DNA of 64,000 nt from Sphingomonas sp. Root710 (lineage in GTDB: Bacteria; Pseudomonadota; Alphaproteobacteria; Sphingomonadales; Sphingomonadaceae): contig NZ_LMIB01000001.1 in assembly GCF_001429065.1 (NCBI RefSeq), forward strand, positions 691,933-755,932, given 5' to 3'. The notes beneath the pieces were generated by a model, which saw only the letters and a program-made list of their open reading frames with translations, did no database searches and was not told where the DNA came from. The translations under genes were made by a program, and so were the position numbers. Below, piece by piece: positions 1 to 9,097 of the stretch. How positions within the stretch are numbered: the first letter of the stretch is position 1; each line of letters opens with the position of its first letter.

Positions 1-33
1 TGCGGCGAGAAAGGGGCGGATGGCGCGGCGCAT
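1..33 (-). CDS. 5' end of an unidentified gene cut by the left edge
   Basis: A minus-strand ATG at 33-31 opens a frame that reads M-R-R-A-I-R-P-F-L-A-A and leaves the window. A purine-rich AGGAAG lies about six bases upstream of the ATG, a plausible ribosome binding site. Only 11 residues are visible, so no function can be assigned. The gene would run in the same direction as the phospholipase D gene just upstream of it (which ends at 89), leaving a gap of about 55 bases. The call rests only on the start codon and the binding site. Confidence 0.35.
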   Translation of the reverse strand, partial: MRRAIRPFLAA

Positions 34-88
34 GAGATGCTTCCTGACAACAGTGAAAGCAGGAAGGTGACGCGCGATCGAGACTGCG

Positions 89-1645
89 TCAATCGCGATG
101 CCCAGGCAGATGATGATGCTGGAGGAAATCGCGGAACTTGCGCTTCCAGCGCCCGCGATTGCGTTTGCGCCGCGCGCGGATCCTGTCGAACAGCTGCCGC
201 GTACCGCGCCGCAGGAAGCCACGGAACAGGCCCCGGTTCGAGAGCGGCTCCCAGCGTTCGTCGACCGATTCCGGGTCGAGCAGTTCGCTTGCGCCGATCG
301 CAAGGGTCGCGTCGCTCCATGCTCCGGGCTCGAACGGTACCAGTGTCTTGCCGTCGCCACGCAGACATTCGATCGTACCGATCAGCGAACCGATCTGCTC
401 AAAGGCTCGGGCGACGATTTCGGGTGTCTTGCCGAGATGCTCGGCTATCAGCCGCTCGCGTAGCGCTCGGATCGCGGGATCGGGCTGGCTTTCATCCTCG
501 GCGGTAAGGGCCAGGTCGCACTCGCTGTCGAGGCCCATCGACCGGTTGTTCATGTTGGACGAGCCGACCCGCAGAATGCGGTCGTCGACGATCATCAGCT
601 TGGAATGGACGTAGATCGGATTACCGGCGGTGGTGACCGGTGTGTAGATCTGGAAGCGGTCATGCCGGTCGATTTCGGCGAGCGGGAAGAACAGGGCGGC
701 GCGCGCGCTGCCCATCGCCGCCTCCTGGAGCCAGCCGTCGGCGCTGATCGGATTGACGATCACGATCTCCGGTCCGTCCTTCTCGGCTAGTCGCTGGGCC
801 AGCGCCTCGGCGATCCGGCGTGACGCGAAATACTGATTGTCCGCGTAGATGAAATCCCGGGCGCGCTCGATCATATCCACATAGAGCTGCTCGATCTCGC
901 GGACCTCCTCGACGCCTTCGGCCTTGGGGACCGTGCGCGCTATGGCGACGTTGCGATCGGTAAAGAGCGGATCGACTTGGTCCGGCCAGCATCCGTCGTG
1001 CCGGGTGGGGGCGGGCAATTCGAAACCGGTCGCACGCTGCCAGCGTTCGCGGGCGAGCTCGCCGAGGGCCGCTGCGGCATCGCCCTCGATCACGCCGGCG
1101 GTGTCGTGCCAGGGCATGTAGCGAATCCCGCTCGGCCGCTTGCGGCGCGGATCGGGATCGCGATGCTCGGGCGTATCCCAGCGGTCGGACGTCATGTCGA
1201 TGCCGCCGCACAGCGCCAGGCTGTCGTCGATCACCAATATCTTCTGATGATGGGTCGCGCCGAGCGGATGGCTGCTGTCGAAATGGATGCGGACATGCCG
1301 TGCCATCTTCCAACGGGCAAGGGTGAGGGCCGAGAGCCCCCGGGTGAGCATCTTGAGGAAGCCCATGTTCCAGATCAGCAGGTTGATCCGCAATTCGGGC
1401 CGCCGCTTCGCCAGCCAGGGGATGAACTCCGCGAGGCAATTTGGGGATCCGCCGTCGCCATCTTCCGGATCGAGCAATATGCGCGGATCGACGTCCCAGC
1501 CGACCAGCATGATCTGTTCGCGCGCCTGGAGCATCGCATCGCGCGCGACGCGGAAATAGTCGGCGGCATCGACGATCACGGCGATACGTTTGCCATGCTC
1601 GATCCGCCAGCAATTCGCCCCGGTCTGAAAGATTTCGCCCGACAT
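89..1645 (-). CDS. Phospholipase D / cardiolipin synthase family protein
   Basis: This 518-residue protein carries two HKD motifs of the phospholipase D superfamily: HQKILVIDD near residues 133-141 and HSKLMIVDD near 347-355. The second is followed by GSSNMNNRS. The two motifs build one active site that transfers phosphatidyl groups through a phosphohistidine intermediate. There is no obvious signal peptide or transmembrane segment, unlike classical ClsA with its two N-terminal membrane helices, so it resembles soluble ClsB- or PLD-like enzymes. Whether it makes cardiolipin or hydrolyses phospholipid cannot be told from sequence. The C-terminal tail is rich in Arg and Lys, which could help membrane association. 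It diverges from bphO across a 141-base gap. Confidence 0.88.
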   Translation of the reverse strand: MSGEIFQTGANCWRIEHGKRIAVIVDAADYFRVARDAMLQAREQIMLVGWDVDPRILLDPEDGDGGSPNCLAEFIPWLAKRRPELRINLLIWNMGFLKMLTRGLSALTLARWKMARHVRIHFDSSHPLGATHHQKILVIDDSLALCGGIDMTSDRWDTPEHRDPDPRRKRPSGIRYMPWHDTAGVIEGDAAAALGELARERWQRATGFELPAPTRHDGCWPDQVDPLFTDRNVAIARTVPKAEGVEEVREIEQLYVDMIERARDFIYADNQYFASRRIAEALAQRLAEKDGPEIVIVNPISADGWLQEAAMGSARAALFFPLAEIDRHDRFQIYTPVTTAGNPIYVHSKLMIVDDRILRVGSSNMNNRSMGLDSECDLALTAEDESQPDPAIRALRERLIAEHLGKTPEIVARAFEQIGSLIGTIECLRGDGKTLVPFEPGAWSDATLAIGASELLDPESVDERWEPLSNRGLFRGFLRRGTRQLFDRIRARRKRNRGRWKRKFRDFLQHHHLPGHRD

Positions 1646-1697
1646 TCCCCGCCTGATATACTGGCGGCGCCTGATTCTGGCACCGTAACTATTTCCT

Positions 1698-1722
1698 GGA
1701 CCCTAACGCGCCGTCGCACGTT
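1698..1722 (+). promoter_or_regulatory. Candidate EcfG-type general stress promoter upstream of bphO
   Basis: GGACC at 1698-1702 is followed after exactly 16 bases by CGTT at 1719-1722. The alphaproteobacterial general stress sigma factor EcfG recognises GGAAC-N16/17-CGTT, so this is a one-mismatch match on the strand that leads into bphO 65 bases downstream. A one-mismatch hit can arise by chance, so this is only a candidate. Confidence 0.3.
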
Positions 1723-1786
1723 TCGTTGCCTGAAAGGTTACGCAGATTTCGAACGGTCTGGGGGATTTTTGTCTGACGTCAACATC

Positions 1787-2329
1787 ATGCCATTGCGGGA
1801 CAGGCTCCGGCTTGAGACCGCCGACGCCCATGCGCGCGTCGACGCGCTGTTCGGTTCATGCGATTTCGCTGATGCGGAAGGTTACGGTCGCTTCCTGCTC
1901 GCCCAAGCGGCGGCCTGGGAGACGTTGAGGCCGATCCTCGACAGCGAATCGCTCGCGCGGGCGGAAGCGCTGCGGAGCGACCTTGAAACGCTGGGCCTGC
2001 CGGTTCCCGAACCTCTGTCCGATGTCGACGTACCGTCGCACGCGTCGCTCGGGCATCGTTATGTGCTTGAGGGGTCGCGGCTGGGATCGAGTGTCCTCCT
2101 GCGCGAGCTGAAGGCTAAAGCGCCAAACTATTCCGTAGCGGCAAGCGCATATCTCACTGAATCGGCGGTGATGGAGCCTTGGAAGCGATTGTTCACTACT
2201 CTACAGAATGATCATGGCGTCCATGCTAATGGTCGCGACATCATTGATGATGCTCTGTTCGTGTTTGGCCTTTTTGAAAAGGCCTGGCGGGCCACTTACA
2301 GCGCCTCCACGAGAACGAGCCGATTTTGA
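1787..2329 (+). CDS. bphO: Biliverdin-producing heme oxygenase
   Basis: The 180-residue product has the size and N-terminal signature of bacterial heme oxygenases: LRLETADAHARVD near residues 5-17, whose His is the expected proximal heme ligand. It should open heme to biliverdin, carbon monoxide and iron in the cytoplasm. The biliverdin would then serve the phytochrome encoded directly downstream, whose TTG start overlaps this stop codon, so the pair is probably translationally coupled. The frame extends far upstream, antisense to the PLD gene, and that part is rejected. ATG 1787 begins the conserved family sequence. An in-frame TTG at 1769, with a G-run just upstream, would add six residues and is a minor alternative. 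Confidence 0.88.
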   Translation: MPLRDRLRLETADAHARVDALFGSCDFADAEGYGRFLLAQAAAWETLRPILDSESLARAEALRSDLETLGLPVPEPLSDVDVPSHASLGHRYVLEGSRLGSSVLLRELKAKAPNYSVAASAYLTESAVMEPWKRLFTTLQNDHGVHANGRDIIDDALFVFGLFEKAWRATYSASTRTSRF

Positions 2330-4878
2330 ACGAGTTGACGACCGACCAGCCTGACCTGACCATCTGCGACCGTGAGCCTATACATCTGTTAGGCGCCGTC
2401 CAGAGCTTCGGTTTCCTGATCGCTGTTTCCTCCGACTGGCTGGTGAGCCGGGTGTCGGAGAATATCGCGGATCATCTCGGTACGGCCTGGGATGACGCGA
2501 TCGGCCAGCCGTTCGAGCGGCTGGTGAGCCAACAGGCGGTCCACGATATCCGCAACCGCATCGCCTATCTGCAAGGCGAGGATTCGGTCGAACGACTGCT
2601 GCGTATCCAGCTCAAGCCCGATCTGCCCGAATATGACGTGGCGATCCATTTCAGCCAGAGCATGATCATCATCGAAGGTGAGCCCAGCGGGCCGGCCGGG
2701 CATGAAGATATCGGCATCACCGTGCGATCTATGCTGATGCGGCAGAGCCAGGCGAGTTCGATCCAGAATTTCCGGCTCAACGCGGTCCGCCAAATCCGGG
2801 CGATCACCGGGTTCGACCGGGTCATGCTCTACCGCTTCGACAATGACGGGGCGGGCGAGGTCGTCGCCGAGTCGGTGGTGTCGAAGCGGGAATCCTTCCT
2901 CGGCTTGCGCTATCCGGCGACCGATATCCCGAAGCAGGCGCGCGCTCTCTATGTGCGCAATGTCCTTCGGGTCATCGCCGATCTTCAGGATCCCGGATCG
3001 CGCATCCTGCCCGAGCGCGATCTGAACGGACAGCCGATCGACCTGTCGATGTCGGTGCTGCGTTCGGTCTCGCCCGTTCACATCGAATATCTCTCGAACA
3101 TGGGCGTGCGCGCGTCTCTGTCGATCTCGGTGGTGTGCGAAGGGCGTTTGTGGGGCCTGATCGCCTGTCACCATTACAGCCCTCTACGTCCGACGCTGGA
3201 GCAGCGCACCGCCGCCGAACTGTTCGGGCGGATGTTCTCGATGATGCTCGAATCGCGCGAACGTGAGGAAACCGCTGCCTATGAGCAGCGATCGCGCGCG
3301 ATCACCGATCGGCTGATGGCCGTCGTCGCGCAGGACGCCGACCTGCTTCACAACCCCGAATGGATCGGTGAGACGATCGGCGCGGCGATCCCGAACGACG
3401 GCGTCGGCGTATATCTCGACGGACGCATATCGCTGTCGGGCATGGCGCCGGACGAGGCGCAGTTCCGGGCGCTGGTCCGCGATCTCAGCCGCGGTGCAGC
3501 GTCGCAGATCGTGATCACCGACTGCATCGCGCGTATCCACCCGCCGGCCAGTGCCTATTCGGAGCGCTCGGCTGGGATGATCGCTATCCCCATTTCGCGC
3601 TCGCCGCGCGACTATGTGATCCTTTTCCGTAGCGAGAAGGTGCACTCGGTGCGCTGGGCGGGCGATCCCCAAAAGGCGATGGAGGAAGATGCCCATGGTG
3701 TCCGCCTGTCGCCGCGCAAGAGCTTCGAGGCGTGGCGTCAGCTGGTCCAGGGGGTGAGCGAGCCTTTTACCTCGGCCGAGCAGCGTGTCGCCGAGGCGGT
3801 GCGCACCTCGTTACTCGAGGTCGTGCTGTTGCTGGCGGAGGGGCGCGAGAGCGATCAGGCGCGGGCGCATGAGCGGCAGGATCTGCTGATCGCCGAACTC
3901 AACCACCGCGTCCGCAACGTATTGAGCCTGGTGCGCAGCCTCATCTCGCGCACGCGCGCCAGCACGCAGAGCCATGAGGAGTTCACAGAGACGCTCGAGG
4001 GCCGGGTGCAGGCGCTGGCGCGCGCGCACGATCAGCTCACCACGAAGCGTTGGGGGCCTGCCGAGATCGAACCGCTGGTTCGTGCCGAGGCCAATGCCTA
4101 TCTGGCCGAAGGCGGCGAGCGGGTGCGCCTGTCTGGGCCGAATGTGTCGCTCGATCCGACCGCGTTCAACACGCTGTCGCTGGTGCTGCACGAACTCATC
4201 ACCAACTGCGCCAAATATGGCGCGCTCAGCGACAGCGGGCATGTCGATCTGCGCTGGGGCGTCGATGTCGACGGCTCGTTGCTGATCACCTGGCGCGAGA
4301 CGGGCGGTCCGCCGGTCCGCGCACCTTCGCGCAAGGGGTTCGGCACCACGATCATCGAGCGGTCGGTGCCCTATGATCTCGGCGGCCGGGCCCGGCTGAG
4401 CTACAAGCTCAGCGGTCTCGAGGCCGAGTTCACCATTCCTGCCAAATTCGTCACGGTGGGCGTTGGTGTGGTTGCCGGAACAGGCGGTGCGGCCGGACCG
4501 CGGATCGAGCTTGACGGTAAGGTGCCGGCGACGGTGCTGCTGGTCGAGGACAGCATGCTGATCGCGCTCGATGTCGAAGAGGCGTTGAAGGCGCTGGGCA
4601 CCAGGCGGGTGATCACCGCGTCGTCGGTGCGGCAGGCGCGTGAGGCGATCGCGACCAGCGAGATCGACTTCGCGATTCTCGACATCAATCTGGGTACGGA
4701 ATCGAGCCTGACGATCGCCGAGGAATTGCGGGCGCTGGACGTCCCCTTCGTCTTCGCCAGCGGTTATGGTGAGCAAGCGCAACTCAGCGGCGACCTGGCG
4801 GCGCATGGGGTGATTTCCAAGCCCTATGGCCGGACCGAAATCGTCGAGGCGCTCAACCGGATCGGCGCAAAGCGCTAA
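2326..4878 (+). CDS. bphP: Bacteriophytochrome: PAS-GAF-PHY, HWE histidine kinase, C-terminal receiver
   Basis: This 850-residue red/far-red photoreceptor has the expected order of domains. The N-terminal PAS domain carries Cys14 (TICDREPIHLLG), the usual biliverdin attachment site. The GAF domain has YPATDIP with Asp200, and conserved His in PVHIEYLSNMG and CHHYSP. The PHY tongue has PRKSF at 463-467. The kinase is HWE type: ELNHRVRN with His527, an N-box HELITNCAKYG, and WRETGG. A receiver follows with phospho-acceptor Asp786 in FAILDINLG. It is a soluble hybrid kinase with no DNA-binding output, so it must signal through partners outside the window. The start is TTG, overlapping the bphO stop. 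The stop directly abuts the convergent glycosyltransferase gene with no gap. Confidence 0.95.
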   Translation: MNELTTDQPDLTICDREPIHLLGAVQSFGFLIAVSSDWLVSRVSENIADHLGTAWDDAIGQPFERLVSQQAVHDIRNRIAYLQGEDSVERLLRIQLKPDLPEYDVAIHFSQSMIIIEGEPSGPAGHEDIGITVRSMLMRQSQASSIQNFRLNAVRQIRAITGFDRVMLYRFDNDGAGEVVAESVVSKRESFLGLRYPATDIPKQARALYVRNVLRVIADLQDPGSRILPERDLNGQPIDLSMSVLRSVSPVHIEYLSNMGVRASLSISVVCEGRLWGLIACHHYSPLRPTLEQRTAAELFGRMFSMMLESREREETAAYEQRSRAITDRLMAVVAQDADLLHNPEWIGETIGAAIPNDGVGVYLDGRISLSGMAPDEAQFRALVRDLSRGAASQIVITDCIARIHPPASAYSERSAGMIAIPISRSPRDYVILFRSEKVHSVRWAGDPQKAMEEDAHGVRLSPRKSFEAWRQLVQGVSEPFTSAEQRVAEAVRTSLLEVVLLLAEGRESDQARAHERQDLLIAELNHRVRNVLSLVRSLISRTRASTQSHEEFTETLEGRVQALARAHDQLTTKRWGPAEIEPLVRAEANAYLAEGGERVRLSGPNVSLDPTAFNTLSLVLHELITNCAKYGALSDSGHVDLRWGVDVDGSLLITWRETGGPPVRAPSRKGFGTTIIERSVPYDLGGRARLSYKLSGLEAEFTIPAKFVTVGVGVVAGTGGAAGPRIELDGKVPATVLLVEDSMLIALDVEEALKALGTRRVITASSVRQAREAIATSEIDFAILDINLGTESSLTIAEELRALDVPFVFASGYGEQAQLSGDLAAHGVISKPYGRTEIVEALNRIGAKR

Positions 4879-6363
4879 TCAGCGCCTTCGGAAATCCTCG
4901 AGCAGCCGGCGAGCGTCTTCGGCGGGCGGCGCCTGCAGCTGATGTGCGTTGCCGTCCGTGCAGCCGCCGGGGCGGCGATAGAGGCATGCGCCGTCGTCGG
5001 CGCAGCTGATCTGCGCAAAGCCCCAGGATGCAAAGCGATCCGAGGTCTGCGCCGCCGTGAAGGAAAGGATATAGTTGAAGTCGGGCGCAGCCGCCGCAAC
5101 CGCGGCGTACAGCCGCATGTCGGGCCGTATCCGGACCATGCCGCTATGGGCCCACTGCTCGGGCCTGTCGATGCCGATGGCGCAGGCCCCGGGATCGGCG
5201 CTGGCCCGATCGAGCGCATGGATCGCACCCGCATCCTGCAGCCATAGCGGGCGCATCATGCCCCGCACCCCGCTGAGAAGGGACAAGGTGATCCATAGCA
5301 GGGCGCTTGCGACATAGAGCCGTCGGCGCGTGAAAGGACCGCCGAAACGATCGGCAGCGATCCGCGCCAGTTCTACCGTGCCGATGCCGCACACCGTGAA
5401 GAGCAGCGGGAGCGCCGGGAAGATGAAGCGCCATTCCTTGTGCGCGACTGCCGAAAATGTCGCGATGATGATCAGCGCGGCGGCGAGCGGCAGCGGCGCG
5501 CGGCGTGCGCCAAAGACGGCGGAGAGTATGATCGCTGGAAGCGCCACGCCCCAGATCATCGCCTCGTTGGCGACGTACCAGCCCGGCGGTGCTGTGCCGT
5601 AGAGATTGGCCATGCCGCCGCCGTTGATGCGGACATAGAGCAGTACCGAGTGGAAGGGTTCTCCCCAGGTCAGCCAGTCGGTTACGCCCAGCAAGGCGAT
5701 CGGCAGCAGCAGCCCGACCGCCATCGGCACCCAGCGGCGGTCGGGCAGCAGGCCGGCGACGGCTAGTCCCGCGACCACGCAGGCAGGGCCAAGCTGGGGG
5801 CGGACGATGATCGTCAGCCCGAGCATGATTCCGGCGAACAGGATTTCGCGGCGGGTCGATCGTCCCAGCCGGGCGCCAAAGGCGAGCGCCGCGATCAGGG
5901 TGATCGCCGAGATCGTGTCGGCCAGCATGTGCGGTGACAGCTGGACGATCTCCGCCCAACAGGCGGTGAGGAGGCCCGCGAACAGAGCATGAATGCGCCC
6001 GCCCTTAACCAGCCCGATCCGGTAGGCGGCGATCACCGCGCCGCTCGACAGGATCGCAAGGAAAGCGGCCACGACCGTTCGCAGCACGACCGGGTCGGGC
6101 GACAGCAGATGGCCGAGTGCGACGGCGGGAGTGATGATCCAGGGCAACAGCCAGGACCGCGCGCCGACCTGATATTCCCAGGGGATCAGTCCCTTGCCCG
6201 TGACCAGCCGATAGGCCTGTTCGAGATATTGAAAGGTCTCGTCAGGATGCGCGACATTGGGCAGCGCATAGCTCGTCGTGATCCGCGCCGCGGCCGCGCC
6301 GAGGCAGAGCAGGGCGATCGTCCGCCAATGGCCCCACAGGCGATCATCGGGCGCGGGGCTCAC
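4879..6363 (-). CDS. GT22 (ALG9/PIG-B-like) membrane mannosyltransferase-like protein
   Basis: This 494-residue polytopic protein begins with a membrane segment followed by NVAHPDETFQYLEQA near residues 36-50. That matches the HPDE-type catalytic loop of the GT22 family, whose eukaryotic members (ALG9, ALG12, PIG-B) transfer mannose from a polyprenyl-phosphate donor. Many further hydrophobic segments follow, and the C-terminal region is probably extracytoplasmic. It is the last gene of a five-gene cluster and starts with GTG 13 bases after the stop of a DPM1-like synthase that could make its lipid-linked sugar donor. The sugar and acceptor are unknown. Its stop codon abuts that of bphP. Confidence 0.72.
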   Translation of the reverse strand: MSPAPDDRLWGHWRTIALLCLGAAAARITTSYALPNVAHPDETFQYLEQAYRLVTGKGLIPWEYQVGARSWLLPWIITPAVALGHLLSPDPVVLRTVVAAFLAILSSGAVIAAYRIGLVKGGRIHALFAGLLTACWAEIVQLSPHMLADTISAITLIAALAFGARLGRSTRREILFAGIMLGLTIIVRPQLGPACVVAGLAVAGLLPDRRWVPMAVGLLLPIALLGVTDWLTWGEPFHSVLLYVRINGGGMANLYGTAPPGWYVANEAMIWGVALPAIILSAVFGARRAPLPLAAALIIIATFSAVAHKEWRFIFPALPLLFTVCGIGTVELARIAADRFGGPFTRRRLYVASALLWITLSLLSGVRGMMRPLWLQDAGAIHALDRASADPGACAIGIDRPEQWAHSGMVRIRPDMRLYAAVAAAAPDFNYILSFTAAQTSDRFASWGFAQISCADDGACLYRRPGGCTDGNAHQLQAPPAEDARRLLEDFRRR

Positions 6364-6375
6364 GTCAGGCGCGGA

Positions 6376-7527
6376 TCATTTGGCGGGAGCGAAGATGCGC
6401 TTGCGCGGCCGCCGCCAGACCAGGCTGGTCGCTGCGGAGAAGTTGAACACCGCGCCCATGATCGCGCCGAACAGGCCCGCGATCGACCAGTTGTCGACCT
6501 GTTTGATCGCGATTTCGGCCACGCCGACATTGGCGAGCGCGCCGAAGCTGCAGACCAGGCAGAACAGGATCAGGCCCGCGACGAAGGACAGCCCGGTCAG
6601 CCGCCGGTCGCGATAGGTGAACTCGTTGTTCATGATGAAGTTCGACACCATCGACACCCCGATCGCGGCGATCTGCGCGCCGAGGAACTCGAAACCGAAC
6701 AGCTTCAGGCTGTTGAGCACGGCGAGGTGGACGCCAAGACCGATGCCGCCGACGATGCTGAACAGCGCGAAGCGGGGCGGGATCAGGCCGTGGGTCAGCT
6801 TCTCGATGATCAGGAACAGGAATTCGGCCAGCACCATGATGCTGATCTTGCTTTCGCCCGCCTGGCGGGTGCGAAAGACATAGGGGACTTCCTCGATCTT
6901 CAGCGGCACATGCGAACTGCTGATGATGTCGAGCAGGATCTTGTAGCCCTGCTGCGACAAGTCGTAGATTTCGCTGGCGAAAATCTCGCGGCGGACCATG
7001 AAGAAGCCGCTCATCGGATCGGTGGTCTGGTTGCCGACCAGCATGCACGCCATGCGGGTGGCGAAATCGCTCATCCGCGCACGGGTCGCATCCCACTCGC
7101 CGATACCGCCGCCTTCGGCGTAGCGGGTGCCGACGACGATGTCGGCATCAGTCGCCATCATCTTTTCGAACATCGGGCGCAGGATGCGCTCGTCATGCTG
7201 GAAGTCGGCGTCCATCACCGCGATCACCGCGCCGTTGGCGACCAGCGCGCCCTCGATCACCGCCGAGGCTAGGCCGCGACGGCCGACACGGCGCAGGCAG
7301 CGCAGCCGCGGCTCCTGCCGCGCCAGATTCGAGACTTCGCTGAAGGTCTGGTCGGGGCTGTCGTCGTCGACGACGATCATTTCCCAGGGAATGTCGCCCA
7401 GAGCGGCGCTGACCGCGTCGACCAGCGGGGCGATGTTGCTGCGTTCGTTGTAGGTCGGGATGACGATCGAGATATCGGGGGCGGTGAGCCGTTCCTTCGG
7501 CGTCTTTCGGCCTGCGATCAAACTCAT
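6376..7527 (-). CDS. DPM1-like GT2 glycosyltransferase fused to a GtrA membrane domain
   Basis: The 383-residue protein has an N-terminal GT2 catalytic domain (ISIVIPTYNER near 20-30, VVDDDSPD near 56-63, the metal-binding VMDADFQHD) typical of dolichyl/polyprenyl-phosphate mannose synthases. From about residue 255 it continues into a four-helix GtrA-like domain (FSIVGGIGLGVHL, NFIMNNEFTY). The enzyme likely charges undecaprenyl phosphate with a hexose on the inner face of the membrane, and the GtrA part may help move the product across. It sits between a polytopic membrane protein and a GT22-like enzyme that would use such a donor. The GT2-GtrA fusion is well known in bacteria. Donor sugar is not predictable. 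Confidence 0.86.
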   Translation of the reverse strand: MSLIAGRKTPKERLTAPDISIVIPTYNERSNIAPLVDAVSAALGDIPWEMIVVDDDSPDQTFSEVSNLARQEPRLRCLRRVGRRGLASAVIEGALVANGAVIAVMDADFQHDERILRPMFEKMMATDADIVVGTRYAEGGGIGEWDATRARMSDFATRMACMLVGNQTTDPMSGFFMVRREIFASEIYDLSQQGYKILLDIISSSHVPLKIEEVPYVFRTRQAGESKISIMVLAEFLFLIIEKLTHGLIPPRFALFSIVGGIGLGVHLAVLNSLKLFGFEFLGAQIAAIGVSMVSNFIMNNEFTYRDRRLTGLSFVAGLILFCLVCSFGALANVGVAEIAIKQVDNWSIAGLFGAIMGAVFNFSAATSLVWRRPRKRIFAPAK

Positions 7528-7570
7528 CCCGTCCCCCTCGCGCTACCCCTGTCGCGCAGATAACAGCAAT

Positions 7571-9094
7571 TTATCGCGTCTGTCGAACGATCGCGTAGAG
7601 CGCGCTGCGGTCGTCGGCCCAGACTTGACGCAGCCAAGGCAGACGGGGTCGGTTGGCGGGATCGACGCCGATCAGCCACAGCTGGTCGAACGTGCCACGC
7701 GGTATCTGTCCTATGCGGTCGGCAAGCAGCGGCTCCGGCCGCTCGCAGCCGGGCAGGCGGACCTGCTCGCTGCTGTGATAGGCGAAGTCCCGCGGTATCT
7801 CCGGGCCGACCGCGACGAGCTGCGCGCCCGGCATGTCGAACTGGTCATTGGCGAAGGCGTCGCGGCGCACGATTGCCATGCTGGGCAGATGAACGATCCG
7901 CGGTACGTTCCAGCCGCGCGGGCAGGGGGGGGCGATCAGCGCGACCACACGCGCGCCCTTTGGAATATGGGGCAGCGCCTGGAGATAGCGCGCATGATCC
8001 CCGGCATAGCCTAGATAGCTGATCGTGGTGGTCGCGGCGCGGGCGGCGACGAAGCCCAGCGCAAGCAGCGCGACGCCGGTGATGACGCGCTTTCCCCAGC
8101 CGGGCCGCGGCGCGAGCGCGACGATCCCGATCGCGAGCATCAGCGGCGCGATCCGCATGTCGGCATAGATCAGCCCGTGAAAGGCGTAGGGGATGAACAG
8201 GTAGAACACCGCCATCACCAGGAAGACGATCAGCAGCCGCCGGTTCATCCGCGCGACGCCGAACAGTCCGAGCAGGATCAGTGCGACGCAACCGAGGGCC
8301 GACAGCCCATCCCAACGCACCCAGCGGTCGCGCATCGCGCTTTCGATCCATCCCCATTTGTTGAAGATGTCGAAATAAGCGCTTGTTTCGCCTTGGTTAT
8401 CGCCGCTGCGCCAGGCGATGATGAAGATCAAAGGCAGCGCCAGCAGCAGACCTTCGAGGATCACGCGGCGGACCATCGGCAAACTTATCCGCGAGCTGGT
8501 GACATGGCGATAGAGCGCGTTGCCGCCGACCAGCAGACCGAACAGCACCCAGCCGAAGATATGCGCGAAGTAGATGATCACGCTGCCCAGCAGGATCAGC
8601 GCTCGCCAGATTTGCGGGCGATCGAGCCGCTGATAGCGCAGGACCAGCCCGAAGATCAGCAGCGCCAGCCCGGCCGCGAGCGAGAAGTTTATGAAGCCAT
8701 ATTGGAAGGCGTAGCCATAGACGAGCGGCAGCGCGAAACCCGCCGAGGCCGGCAATTCGCCATGGGCTTCGCGGGCGATGAGCAGCAGCCCGCCCGCGCT
8801 CAGCACCGGAATCAGGATGACGACGAGCTTGGCCGCCAGTTCGACACCCAGCAGCGGGCCGAAAAGCAGCACCAGAAGATCCACGCCGAGATTGCCGACG
8901 GGCATCCAGTGGATCGAGAAAATCCGTGCCAGCGTGGGAGCGTCCTGCATCCCCGCCTGGATACGGAAGCGTCCGAGATGCGTCGGCATATCGTCGAGCG
9001 GCGGGACGGCGGGCCACAGCAACGGAACGGCCATCAGGATCAGGAGCAGGGCGACATAGACCTTGCCGGACCACCAGGCGTTTCGTGTCGGCAT
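7571..9094 (-). CDS. Polytopic membrane protein of the glycan cluster, possibly GT-C-like
   Basis: This 507-residue protein has a short basic N-terminus, then about ten or more hydrophobic segments, then a soluble C-terminal region of roughly 120 residues. An acidic pair in a short loop after the first membrane segment (PPLDDMPTHLGR near 30-41) recalls the catalytic Asp of GT-C glycosyltransferases such as ArnT/PMT relatives, but I cannot match a named family. It starts 3 bases after the stop of the GT4 gene and ends 43 bases before the GT2-GtrA gene, so it is surely part of the same operon. A role in lipid-linked sugar transfer is inference from context. Confidence 0.7.
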   Translation of the reverse strand: MPTRNAWWSGKVYVALLLILMAVPLLWPAVPPLDDMPTHLGRFRIQAGMQDAPTLARIFSIHWMPVGNLGVDLLVLLFGPLLGVELAAKLVVILIPVLSAGGLLLIAREAHGELPASAGFALPLVYGYAFQYGFINFSLAAGLALLIFGLVLRYQRLDRPQIWRALILLGSVIIYFAHIFGWVLFGLLVGGNALYRHVTSSRISLPMVRRVILEGLLLALPLIFIIAWRSGDNQGETSAYFDIFNKWGWIESAMRDRWVRWDGLSALGCVALILLGLFGVARMNRRLLIVFLVMAVFYLFIPYAFHGLIYADMRIAPLMLAIGIVALAPRPGWGKRVITGVALLALGFVAARAATTTISYLGYAGDHARYLQALPHIPKGARVVALIAPPCPRGWNVPRIVHLPSMAIVRRDAFANDQFDMPGAQLVAVGPEIPRDFAYHSSEQVRLPGCERPEPLLADRIGQIPRGTFDQLWLIGVDPANRPRLPWLRQVWADDRSALYAIVRQTR

Positions 9095-9097
9095 TCT

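Noticed and set aside
977-1786. Upstream extension of the heme oxygenase reading frame through the PLD gene
   Set aside because: It runs antisense through a strongly supported PLD gene and shows no family sequence until the ATG at 1787.
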